Source of the DNA: JAAYJT01 sp037446395
Lineage (GTDB): Bacteria; Bacteroidota; Bacteroidia; Bacteroidales; JAAYJT01
Direction: 5' to 3'
NCBI GenBank assembly: GCA_037446395.1
Contig: JBBIIP010000003.1
Coordinates: 1 to 64,000 of the forward strand
DNA length: 64,000 nt
A program made the position numbers and the translations under genes. Positions 52,845-61,607 of this stretch are shown piece by piece (positions within the stretch are counted from its first letter, which is position 1; every line of letters begins with the position of its first letter). The notes under the pieces are model-generated. The model did no database searches and was not told the origin of the DNA. It saw nothing but the letters and a program-made list of their open reading frames with translations.

Positions 52845-55800
52845 ATGAATAATCTACGATTCAGCATTGCTATAATACTCTTCAGTATGTTGTCAGTTCA
52901 TTTGCTTGCGCAAAAAACTGCCACCTTTTCCGATCCCTGGGGGCAGTTTAACAAAGCAAAAGAATTATTTGATCTTGACAAGTTCACAACTGCAAAGAAC
53001 ATTTTCGAAGAATTGCAACTCAATGCCCCTGCTGAGGACAGGGCATTGAAAATGCACACAGCATACTATGTAGCCCTTTGCGCTTCCTCCCTCAATCAAC
53101 GGGAGGCTGAGTACCTGCTCGAATCCTTTATTACTGATTACCCTGAGAGTGCGGCAATATATCCTGCATATTTTCAGCTTGGCCAGGTGCAATTTGCCAA
53201 CAAGAATTATCGCAATGCGCTGAAATCATTTGAACCAGTTGATCCAAAGCTATTAAACAACCAAGACCTTGCTGCATATTATTTCAAGACCGGATATTGC
53301 TATTTAAAGAATGAGAACCTGGCGAAGGCACGTCAACTGTTCAACAATCTCAGGGGAACGAAATCTGCATATACTACTCAGGCCACGTATTATTTTGCTC
53401 ACATTGCATACATGAATGAGGAATATGAAACCGCATTAAAAGAATTTCAGCTCATCCGAAACACTCCTGAATATAAGAACCAGGTGCCATACTATCTCGT
53501 AAACATTTACTATAAGCAAGGTAAATTCCCGCAAGCCATTGATGAAGGAGCGAAATATTTTAGTGGCGACCGCACCAAGTTAAATGCTGAAATGGCCAAG
53601 GTAATTGGCGATGCACATTATCGGCTTGGAAACTTTGCCGAAGCAAGGCCACTCATAGAATTCTATCATGCCAACAATCGTCGCCAGCCCACACGAGAAG
53701 AGTCGTTTCAGCTTGGATATCTCAACTACATGAGCAAGAAGTATGGCGAGGCAATCCAATATTTTCAACCGGTGGCGCAGCTGCAGGATTCGCTTGCTCA
53801 ATTTGCATTCTATCATATTGCAGATTGCTATCTTAAAACAGGCCAAAAACAATATGCGGCCAACGCTTTTATGTCGGCATACAAGATGAATTTCGATCAG
53901 AATATCCGCGAAGACGCACTCTTTAATTATGCACAACTCGCCTCCGAGTTATCCTATAACCCTTATAATGAAGCCATTAAGGCAATGAATCAATATCTCA
54001 GGGATTTTCCTGGCAGTAAACGCAAACCCGAAGCGCTGGCTTATCTGACCCACTTATACCTAACCACCAACAATTACCGTGAAGCCCTTGCTTCAATCGA
54101 GGCCATAGAGCGAAGGGATGACAAGCTGAACGAAGCTTATCAGAAAATCAATTACTACCGTGGCATTGAGTTATTTAATGACAAAGATTTATTTAACGCA
54201 ATTCCCTTGTTCAAAAAAGCTTCTGAAAATTCAAAAGATGCAGTCATATCAGCCCAGGCACTCTTCTGGACCGGTGAAGCATATTTCAGGCTGGCTCAAC
54301 ATGATTTGGCCGTTGATTATTTTAACAGGTTTCTAAGCGCCAAGGCTTCACGCACCCTTCCAATTTATTCCACTGCGCATTACAATATAGGATATGCATT
54401 TTTCCAGAAAAAAGATTATTTGAAAGCGGTTGAATGGTTCGGGCGGTTTCTCGAAAACGAGAAAACCGAAAACCCAAGAATGGTAAGCGATGCGCTGCTT
54501 CGAACAGGTGATTGTCATTTCATCAACAAGCGCTACCGCGAAGCCATCGCCCAATACGACAAAGCCATGCGCCTCTCGGGGAGCGAAGCCGACTATGCCA
54601 CACTACAAAAGGGAAGAGCGCAAGGCGCGCTCGGCAATTACCGTGAAAAGATTACCACCTTGCAGGCTTTCAGGCAAGTTTACAGAAAATCAACCCTTGC
54701 AGCCGAAGCGTTGTTCGAGATGGGCAATACGGCATTGTTGCTGAACCAGGAAAACGAAGCACTCGGATATTTTACTGCCCTAAGGCAAGAATATCCTGAA
54801 AGCAGTCTGGCAAAAAACAGCCTGATGAAAACAGGCCTTATCTATTACAACGAAAACAATAACACACGCGCCCTTGAAATCTTTAAGAAAGTAATTAATG
54901 ACTTTCCCGGTTCGCCTGAAGCACACGAAGCGCTTGCAAATATCCGAAACATCTATATTGACCTGAATCAGGTTGATGAATATGTGAGCTACTCCAAAGG
55001 GTTGTCTTTTGCCCAGGTAACCGATCGCGAGCAGGACTCAATGACCTATGTTGCCGCCCTGAATAAATATATGGCAAATGATTGCGTGAATGCAAGATCC
55101 GGATTTTCGAACTACCTGAGCCGCTACCCCAGGGGGTTGTACGTCTTAACGGCCACCTATTATCGTGCCGATTGCTATTTTCGCGCCAACAATGCAAATG
55201 ATGCATTAGCTGATTATGAATCGGTTATCGCAATGCCACGGTCTGAATTTACCGAAAACGCATTGCTGCGTGCCGCGCGAATCAACCTGGCCAAAAACAA
55301 CCTTGCAAAAGCTGCTGACCAGTTTTTTCAACTCGAAACGGTTGCGAGCACAACTGCAAACAAAATTGAAGCTCTTTCAGCCGGGATGCGATTAAGTTTT
55401 CGTCTCGAAAGGTATCAGCAATCAATTGATGCGGCTCAGCGCCTGCTCTCGCTCGAACGATTACCAGAAACATTGGCTGCTGAGGCAACACTATATCATG
55501 CTAAATCGCTGTATGCACTTCTTCGCCAGGAGCAGGCACTACAGGCCTTCAGAGAAACCGTAAGGCTATCTCCCAGTGGCAGTATCGGAGCAGAGGCTAA
55601 ATTTATGGTCGCACAGATTCTTTTCGATCAGAAAAAATATACCGATACCGAGAAAACAGTATTTGAACTAGCTTCGGGATATGCGTCATATGATTACTGG
55701 GTAGCCAAAGGGTTTATTTTGCTTGCCGATAATTACCGCCAAACGGGAAATATTTTTCAGGCAAGGCAAACGCTCCAAAGTGTGATTGACAATTACCAGG

Positions 55801-55859
55801 GTGAAGAGCTGAGAGAAATCGCACGAAAAAAATTGAGGGAATTACCTGCAGGAAATTAA
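52845..55859 (+). CDS. Exported giant TPR-repeat protein
   Basis: 1004 residues. The signal peptide (MNNLRFSIAIILFSMLS to HLLAQ) is followed by about 20 tetratricopeptide-like repeats filling the rest, with units such as GYCYLKNENLAKARQLF, AEYLLESFITDYPES and GYAFFQKKDYLKAVEWFGRF. Such repeats form a protein-binding superhelix; no enzymatic domain is seen. The location should be periplasmic or on the inner face of the outer membrane. It is followed after 28 nt by a barrel gene, and the pair is likely co-transcribed. Start is the ATG at 52845. Confidence 0.88.
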   Translation: MNNLRFSIAIILFSMLSVHLLAQKTATFSDPWGQFNKAKELFDLDKFTTAKNIFEELQLNAPAEDRALKMHTAYYVALCASSLNQREAEYLLESFITDYPESAAIYPAYFQLGQVQFANKNYRNALKSFEPVDPKLLNNQDLAAYYFKTGYCYLKNENLAKARQLFNNLRGTKSAYTTQATYYFAHIAYMNEEYETALKEFQLIRNTPEYKNQVPYYLVNIYYKQGKFPQAIDEGAKYFSGDRTKLNAEMAKVIGDAHYRLGNFAEARPLIEFYHANNRRQPTREESFQLGYLNYMSKKYGEAIQYFQPVAQLQDSLAQFAFYHIADCYLKTGQKQYAANAFMSAYKMNFDQNIREDALFNYAQLASELSYNPYNEAIKAMNQYLRDFPGSKRKPEALAYLTHLYLTTNNYREALASIEAIERRDDKLNEAYQKINYYRGIELFNDKDLFNAIPLFKKASENSKDAVISAQALFWTGEAYFRLAQHDLAVDYFNRFLSAKASRTLPIYSTAHYNIGYAFFQKKDYLKAVEWFGRFLENEKTENPRMVSDALLRTGDCHFINKRYREAIAQYDKAMRLSGSEADYATLQKGRAQGALGNYREKITTLQAFRQVYRKSTLAAEALFEMGNTALLLNQENEALGYFTALRQEYPESSLAKNSLMKTGLIYYNENNNTRALEIFKKVINDFPGSPEAHEALANIRNIYIDLNQVDEYVSYSKGLSFAQVTDREQDSMTYVAALNKYMANDCVNARSGFSNYLSRYPRGLYVLTATYYRADCYFRANNANDALADYESVIAMPRSEFTENALLRAARINLAKNNLAKAADQFFQLETVASTTANKIEALSAGMRLSFRLERYQQSIDAAQRLLSLERLPETLAAEATLYHAKSLYALLRQEQALQAFRETVRLSPSGSIGAEAKFMVAQILFDQKKYTDTEKTVFELASGYASYDYWVAKGFILLADNYRQTGNIFQARQTLQSVIDNYQGEELREIARKKLRELPAGN

Positions 55860-55887
55860 TTAATCGGTCGCAGTACAAACAAAACCT

Positions 55888-57576
55888 ATGAAAGATAAAC
55901 GCTTCATCCACTTCAAAATTCGGATGCTTGTTGCTTACATACTGGCATTAATGCCTGCAATGCTGCATGCACAGAAGCCCAGGCAGGAAGAAATCACGGT
56001 AATTGCTCCATACGAGCCAAGTATCCGGGAGGCCGAAAAAATCACAATTCAACCCAAAATCGAACCTGTCAAAGTATCGATCCCTAAATATGAAATAGCC
56101 ATCTCGCCACGCAGGTTTGATGTAAAAGCAAGCCTTGAGCCTATTCAGGCTGCTTCGCCTGGAGCAGATGAGCAACCTACCATCTATCGCAATCTCGTAA
56201 AAGCAGGTTTTGGCAATTACACCACGCCATATTTTGAATTTACAGCCAACAGTTTAAGAAATCAAAATCATGCCCTGGGAGTTCATCTGCGACACATCTC
56301 ATCGAGTGGAACAATAAAAGAATACGGGTATCCGGGCTTCAGCGATAACTTTGCCAGGGTATTCGCGCAAAAGCAGTTCGAAAAGCTCGTTTTATCATCA
56401 TCTGCGCAATTCCAGCGGAATGTGATCCATCACTACGGCTTCGTGGCTGATAGCTTTCCTAAACCAGTTTTCGATTTCTCAAAAGACAATATCAAACAGT
56501 GGTTCAATAAGGCGCAGGGCAATCTATCTTTGGTTAGTCGAAACAAAGAAAAATATGGCCTTCACTATGGTTCAAACCTTCAATATCGCTTCATAAATGA
56601 CCGTTTTGCCACAAATGAACATGAATTTGGAGGTGATGCCCAAATAAAGACTTCTTTTGATATTTTCAGCTTGCCAGAGCAGCAACAACTTGTTGCAGAT
56701 TTAAGTGTATTTCATACGAATACCAATGATAGCATAGCCAACAGGAAAAACACTCTGGTGAGTTTTAGGCCGACGCTGCAATTTACTTATCAGGAATATG
56801 AGATCAAAGCAGGGGTCAGAATCGAAGCCGACCATACCAATTCGACCCGCTTGCACATTTTTCCTGTGGCTGAAGCAAAATTATCGCTCATTGAGCAAAG
56901 GCTTGCATTGCTGGCAGGGATGGATGGCAAAGTGCATAAGAACACCTTCCGGAGTTTAACGGATGAAAATGAATTTGTTGTTTCGACCCTGAACTACCGA
57001 AATAGCATTGACAAATTGAGGGTTTATGGCGCCCTTGTAGGCAATCTTGCGAAAAGGGTGGATGCCTCGGTTGACTTTGAGTATACATCAACGAAAGCAT
57101 CCCCGTTTTTTATCAGCGACACCATTGCTCCTTTCAGTAGATTTAGGGTAATTTATGATGACATGAAGGTTTTTCGGGCGGGGTTGAGTTCATCCTTCCA
57201 GCCCTCGCAAAAAATATCAATAAATCTTGGCGCAAGATATTATAGCTACAAAACAGACAAAGAAGCAGAGGCATGGTATCAACCTCGGTTTGATGCACGG
57301 ATTCACGGCTTTTTTGCGATAAGCGAAAAGTTATCTTTTTCTGCTTCGGTGATTGCCAACGGAAAATCCTGGGCAAAAGTTTTTAACGGAAAGACCTTTG
57401 AAAAAGCACAAATGAATGCCTGGTTCGACCTAAGCGCTGGTGGCCGTTATTTCTATAATAAACAATTACATTTCTTTATTGACGCCCGTAATTTAACCGC
57501 TCAACGTCAATATTACTGGCACAATTATCCAAGCCAGCGCGTGAATGTTGTTGCCGGTGCCGGGTTTTCGTTTTAA
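55888..57576 (+). CDS. Plug-less TonB-receptor-like outer-membrane barrel
   Basis: 562 residues. The signal peptide ends near MLHAQ. Close behind is EEITVIAPYEPSIREAEKIT, which resembles a TonB box, but the usual plug domain of about 110 residues is missing; instead a proline-rich linker of about 70 residues leads into the barrel (from about residue 105, YRNLVKAGFGNYTTPYFEF). The barrel ends NVVAGAGFSF with a terminal Phe. It lies 28 nt behind the giant TPR protein. It may be an assembly or transport component working with the TPR protein, but the function is unknown. Start is the ATG at 55888. Confidence 0.75.
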   Translation: MKDKRFIHFKIRMLVAYILALMPAMLHAQKPRQEEITVIAPYEPSIREAEKITIQPKIEPVKVSIPKYEIAISPRRFDVKASLEPIQAASPGADEQPTIYRNLVKAGFGNYTTPYFEFTANSLRNQNHALGVHLRHISSSGTIKEYGYPGFSDNFARVFAQKQFEKLVLSSSAQFQRNVIHHYGFVADSFPKPVFDFSKDNIKQWFNKAQGNLSLVSRNKEKYGLHYGSNLQYRFINDRFATNEHEFGGDAQIKTSFDIFSLPEQQQLVADLSVFHTNTNDSIANRKNTLVSFRPTLQFTYQEYEIKAGVRIEADHTNSTRLHIFPVAEAKLSLIEQRLALLAGMDGKVHKNTFRSLTDENEFVVSTLNYRNSIDKLRVYGALVGNLAKRVDASVDFEYTSTKASPFFISDTIAPFSRFRVIYDDMKVFRAGLSSSFQPSQKISINLGARYYSYKTDKEAEAWYQPRFDARIHGFFAISEKLSFSASVIANGKSWAKVFNGKTFEKAQMNAWFDLSAGGRYFYNKQLHFFIDARNLTAQRQYYWHNYPSQRVNVVAGAGFSF

Positions 57577-57856
57577 GCCGAATTAATAGCCTACTGTTAG
57601 CTTTTGCCTGATATAACGCCTTTACGGGGAGGCAAGCACATTCACTCAAAGCTCCTGGTTGGCACCACATTTGGACATTCAAACCTATCTGGGATTTTCA
57701 ATACCCTACCACAGATAGAAGCGTTGAAAAAACAATTGCAAAAGTTTTGGACGCTGAAGGAATGGAGGTTCTGTAGTTTTTCTTCAATTTTTTAATACTG
57801 GTCGGGCAAACGGCGCATGAGTAGGCCAAGCAACAAGATGCGTTGTTGTATTGAAT

Positions 57857-59137
57857 TTATTCTTTCATTCGTCCAATAAGATATTCGAAATATCGTGATT
57901 TAATTTGTTGGCTGGCCATAATCTGTTTGATGGGAGGGATGCGAAGCAGTGCCCCAAGAAGGGCAGCCAGGGCCCGATGGCTCCAGAGCACGCGGTTGTC
58001 GAAAATCAGGTTCTGTAGTTTTCCGCGTTCAATGGCCATCATTACCGCCCGGTGAGTCCCATTCAAAGGTGTTATTATTCTTTTTTCTCTTGGCTTCAGA
58101 AGTATGGCCTTGTGAAGGCATGCGCGTGCACAAACACCGCAACCCAGGCATAATTCTTCAAGCAGCAAGGGCTTTTTCCGATTTGTTTTATTCGGATCGT
58201 GTGCCGAAACAAGTGCCAGCGCACCTACCGGGCACACATTAACACATTTCCCACAACCGATGCAGTCCGAATTATGAAGCTCGGGTAAAAAGTTGGTGGT
58301 ATGCACCGGGTTCAGAATTGCAAAGCGACGGGCTGCAATCATCGCTTCGCAGCAACAACCACAGCAATTACAAATAAAATTGACTTCTTGCCTCACATTT
58401 TCGCCAAACTGCACCAGGTTGAACTCATAGGCTTGTTGAAGTAAATCAAGGCATTCAACTGCATCAATTTTACGTGCGTGACCATGTTTTGTAAGCGAGC
58501 CTGCTGAGTTATTGAATGTCATACAAATATCCTGCGGAGCCTTACAGGCTCGTTGCATATGATCCATTTTGTGGCGACAATAGCAGATGCCCACACCAAT
58601 TTGTTTCGCGCTTCTTATCACCTCTGTGGCCCTCTCATAATCAAGCACATGCAAGGCGTTTTCTTCAGATAAGGATGGCTCGTTGACGAAAACCCGACCC
58701 AGCTGTGTTTCGCCTTTGGTGAAAAGCTCACGCACAAAATCTTCCTCCACGTTCAAATACTGGTAGAACAATTCCGCCAATGCTTTTTGATTGATGTCGT
58801 TTCGAATGCGCATCATCGAAAATTCAAAAAATCCCGCCATGGGCGGTGGTAGAGCGTAGACCGACTCACCATTTCGGTCTATATCTACCAATAAGGCTTT
58901 GCTTGCCAGTGTCTCAAGGTTAACGCGAGTTTCGGCCAGGCTCAGCTTCCATATTCTACTTGCTTTTGCCGCGGTAAACGGTTTAATGGGGAGCAAAGAA
59001 ACCAGTTGAGCTTCTTTTTCGCTGAAAAGAATCTTCAAAATCTTATTCAGCAATTCCGAAGGCGGGGCTCCCTGCGGGTACCGATTAATACGCTCCACCA
59101 ATGATGAGTATGAGTTTTTTAAGGTGCGATGTGCCAT
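57857..59137 (-). CDS. Winged-helix and ferredoxin-domain protein
   Basis: 426 residues. N-terminal helical and winged-helix-like region (about 50-110, KASRIWKLSLAETRVNLETL), then a Cys-rich middle with GICYCRHKMDHMQRAC and an unusual FICNCCGCCCEAM (residues about 270-285). Two [4Fe-4S] ferredoxin motifs follow (CIGCGKCVNVCP and CLGCGVCARACLHKAI) and a C-terminal basic tail. Such proteins occur in anaerobes with no settled function; an electron-carrier or redox-sensing role is plausible. No partner gene is adjacent. Start is the ATG at 59137. Confidence 0.8.
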   Translation of the reverse strand: MAHRTLKNSYSSLVERINRYPQGAPPSELLNKILKILFSEKEAQLVSLLPIKPFTAAKASRIWKLSLAETRVNLETLASKALLVDIDRNGESVYALPPPMAGFFEFSMMRIRNDINQKALAELFYQYLNVEEDFVRELFTKGETQLGRVFVNEPSLSEENALHVLDYERATEVIRSAKQIGVGICYCRHKMDHMQRACKAPQDICMTFNNSAGSLTKHGHARKIDAVECLDLLQQAYEFNLVQFGENVRQEVNFICNCCGCCCEAMIAARRFAILNPVHTTNFLPELHNSDCIGCGKCVNVCPVGALALVSAHDPNKTNRKKPLLLEELCLGCGVCARACLHKAILLKPREKRIITPLNGTHRAVMMAIERGKLQNLIFDNRVLWSHRALAALLGALLRIPPIKQIMASQQIKSRYFEYLIGRMKE

Positions 59138-59501
59138 TGCTAACCTCTTAAAAATTTGTCTGAACTAACTCTGCTGAATCCGAAACTAAAGTATAAAAAA
59201 ATTAATACCTATTTGGATTGTCCAATTTGAAAGCAATCACAATTTCGAAAAATGGGTAGTGCTGAAAATTCATTGTGCTTGCAAGGAATTTTTGGGCTTT
59301 GTTCCTGAAGTTTCAGCCAGTCCATTGATATCTCGCTGATATAGAACGTATTATAATATGTTTTAGAATGAGTTTCCCCTGTTAGTTATGTGTGCCTAAA
59401 TGTTAATAACTTATCTCTTTCTCAACAGCTGATTTATTGGGTGGTTTCGATTATTTTCTGTATTTTTGTTTCTTAATCAAAAGTTATATATTTGTCTGAT
59501 T
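59138..59501. other. Divergent intergenic region upstream of gyrB
   Basis: 364 bp without a gene. It contains the gyrB promoter described separately at 59487-59494 and a short palindrome, TTGGA-TTG-TCCAA, at 59213-59225 nearer the ferredoxin gene. Otherwise AT-rich and featureless to my reading. Confidence 0.5.
59487..59494 (+). promoter_or_regulatory. gyrB promoter (-7 element)
   Basis: TATATTTG matches TAnnTTTG exactly, with TTTG at 59465-59468 at an 18-nt spacing as the -33 box. The expected transcript start (about 59499) is only 3 nt before the ATG at 59502, so the gyrB mRNA may be almost leaderless. Confidence 0.6.
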
Positions 59502-61469
59502 ATGAACGAAATAGCTAAGAGCAACCACAATGGTGAACAAGATTATACAGCTGCTCAGATACAAGTACTCGAAGGCCTCGAAGCAGTTCGCAAAAGGCCC
59601 GCAATGTATATTGGGGATATTGGCGCTCGCGGATTGCATCATCTTGTGCATGAGGTGGTTGACAACTCAATTGATGAAGCACTTGCCGGTTACTGCACCA
59701 ATATAGAAGTTTATATCCACCCAAATAACAGTGTCAGTGTTGTTGATAATGGCCGAGGTATTCCGGTCGATCTCCACGAGAAAGAACAGCGTTCGGCGCT
59801 TGAAGTCGTAATGACTGTTTTGCACGCCGGAGGAAAGTTTAATAAAGAATCTTATAAAGTGTCGGGTGGGTTGCATGGAGTAGGCGTGAGTTGCGTCAAT
59901 GCACTGTCGTCAATTCTCAAAGCCGAAGTGCACCGGGAAGGCAAAATATTTGTTCAGGAGTATGCTTATGGCAAGCCTTTGTATGATGTTAAAGAAGTGG
60001 GTACCAGCGATCGCACGGGAACAATTATTACTTTTCAGCCCGATGACAGCATTTTCATAGCACTTGAATATGATTTCGAAACCCTCAGTTCGCGTTTGCG
60101 AGAACTGGCATTCCTGAACAGGGGCATCCGCCTGTCAATCACCGACGAACGAACCACCAACGAAAATGGTGATTTTATCGCTCATTCATATTTTTCAGAA
60201 AAAGGCCTCGAAGATTTTATTGACTATCTCGATGCAAACCGTGAAAAATTAATGCCCGAACCCATCTATATTGAAGGAGAAAAAAACAATATCCCGGTTG
60301 AAATTGCGATGCAATACAACACTTCTTTTGCCGAAAACCTCCACGCATACGTAAATAACATCAACACACATGAAGGAGGAACACACCTGGCTGGATTCAG
60401 GAGAGGGCTCACCCGCACACTAAAATCTTACGCCGACAAATCAGGGATGCTCTCTAAACTGAAATTCGACATCAACGGCGACGACTTTCGTGAAGGCCTC
60501 ACAGCCATTATTTCGGTAAAAGTGCAGGAACCACAATTCGAAGGCCAAACCAAAACCAAACTCGGAAACAACGAGGTGATGGGAGCTGTGGATCAACTCG
60601 TAAGCGAGCAATTGTCGTATTATCTGGAAGAACACCCAAAAGAAGCCCGCACAATTGTGAATAAAGTGATACTCGCCGCCACTGCAAGGCATGCCGCACG
60701 CAAGGCACGCGAGCTTGTTCAGCGAAAAAATGTGTTCAACAGCAGCTCGCTACCGGGTAAACTTGCCGACTGTTCGGAACGTGATCCGGCTAAATGCGAG
60801 ATATACCTTGTAGAAGGCGATTCTGCAGGCGGAACAGCCAAACAAGGCCGCGACCGCAGTTTTCAGGCCATCCTGCCATTGCGCGGGAAAATTCTGAATG
60901 TAGAAAAAGCCATGCAACATAAAATTTTCGACAGCGAAGAAATCAAGAATATTTTCACAGCGCTGGGTGTTTCCATTGGCACTGCCGACGACACCAAAGC
61001 CCTGAATATAGACAAGTTACGGTATCATAAAGTCATCATCATGACCGATGCTGATATTGACGGCAGCCACATCACTACCCTAATCCTCACTTTCTTTTTT
61101 CGATATATGAAAGACCTGATCGAGCAGGGTTATGTTTATATAGCAACTCCCCCACTCTACCTCATTCGCAAGGGTAAAGAAGAGCAATATTGTTGGACAG
61201 AAGAGGAACGCCTGGCACTCGTGTCAAGGTTTTCGGCAAACGGAGATGAGAAAGGAATTCATATTCAGCGCTATAAAGGGTTGGGCGAGATGAATGCTGA
61301 ACAATTATGGACCACAACCATGAACCCGGATACACGTACACTTCGCCAGGTTACGATCGAAAACGGAACAGAAGCTGACCGAATATTCTCAATGCTGATG
61401 GGCGACGAAGTTCCTCCACGGCGTGAGTTTATCGAAAAGAATGCAAAGTATGCCAATATTGATGCATAA
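59502..61469 (+). CDS. gyrB: DNA gyrase subunit B
   Basis: 655 residues from the ATG at 59502; the 12-residue upstream extension was rejected. The GHKL ATPase domain has QVLEGLEAVRKRPAMYIGD and VDNSIDEALAGYC with GRGIPVD and GGLHGVGVSCVNA. The transducer has the Lys-containing TKTKLGN loop. The TOPRIM domain has EGDSAGGTAKQGRDR at about 438 and DADIDGSHI at about 516. The C-terminus (QRYKGLGEMNAEQLWTTTMN) is complete. The pattern fits GyrB rather than ParE. Confidence 0.95.
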   Translation: MNEIAKSNHNGEQDYTAAQIQVLEGLEAVRKRPAMYIGDIGARGLHHLVHEVVDNSIDEALAGYCTNIEVYIHPNNSVSVVDNGRGIPVDLHEKEQRSALEVVMTVLHAGGKFNKESYKVSGGLHGVGVSCVNALSSILKAEVHREGKIFVQEYAYGKPLYDVKEVGTSDRTGTIITFQPDDSIFIALEYDFETLSSRLRELAFLNRGIRLSITDERTTNENGDFIAHSYFSEKGLEDFIDYLDANREKLMPEPIYIEGEKNNIPVEIAMQYNTSFAENLHAYVNNINTHEGGTHLAGFRRGLTRTLKSYADKSGMLSKLKFDINGDDFREGLTAIISVKVQEPQFEGQTKTKLGNNEVMGAVDQLVSEQLSYYLEEHPKEARTIVNKVILAATARHAARKARELVQRKNVFNSSSLPGKLADCSERDPAKCEIYLVEGDSAGGTAKQGRDRSFQAILPLRGKILNVEKAMQHKIFDSEEIKNIFTALGVSIGTADDTKALNIDKLRYHKVIIMTDADIDGSHITTLILTFFFRYMKDLIEQGYVYIATPPLYLIRKGKEEQYCWTEEERLALVSRFSANGDEKGIHIQRYKGLGEMNAEQLWTTTMNPDTRTLRQVTIENGTEADRIFSMLMGDEVPPRREFIEKNAKYANIDA

Positions 61470-61533
61470 GTTGACTTCCGGCCAAAAGCGCTATAAGAGC
61501 CTGCAATAGATTCTATAAAAAATTTCCAGTCAT

Positions 61534-61595
61534 TCGGTTAGTTTAAAAAACAATCCTACTTTAGCGGAAAGAAAAACACCGCTCTTACTAACCGA
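61534..61595 (+). promoter_or_regulatory. Nested hairpin in the leader of the symporter gene
   Basis: Outer arms TCGGTTAGT (61534-61542) and ACTAACCGA (61587-61595) are exact 9-bp inverted repeats. Inside them, AGCGG (61563-61567) and CCGCT (61579-61583) form a second stem. The structure ends 12 bases before the symporter ATG at 61608, so it could mask the ribosome site or be a protein operator. It might also mark the end of gyrB transcription, but no U-run follows. Confidence 0.5.
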
Positions 61596-61607
61596 TAATT
61601 GTTTGAT

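Noticed and set aside
57577..57856. A 63-residue frame at 57604-57795 between the barrel and the ferredoxin gene
   Set aside because: Needs a TTG start, shows no signal peptide or recognisable domain, and its last part is low-complexity; kept as intergenic sequence.
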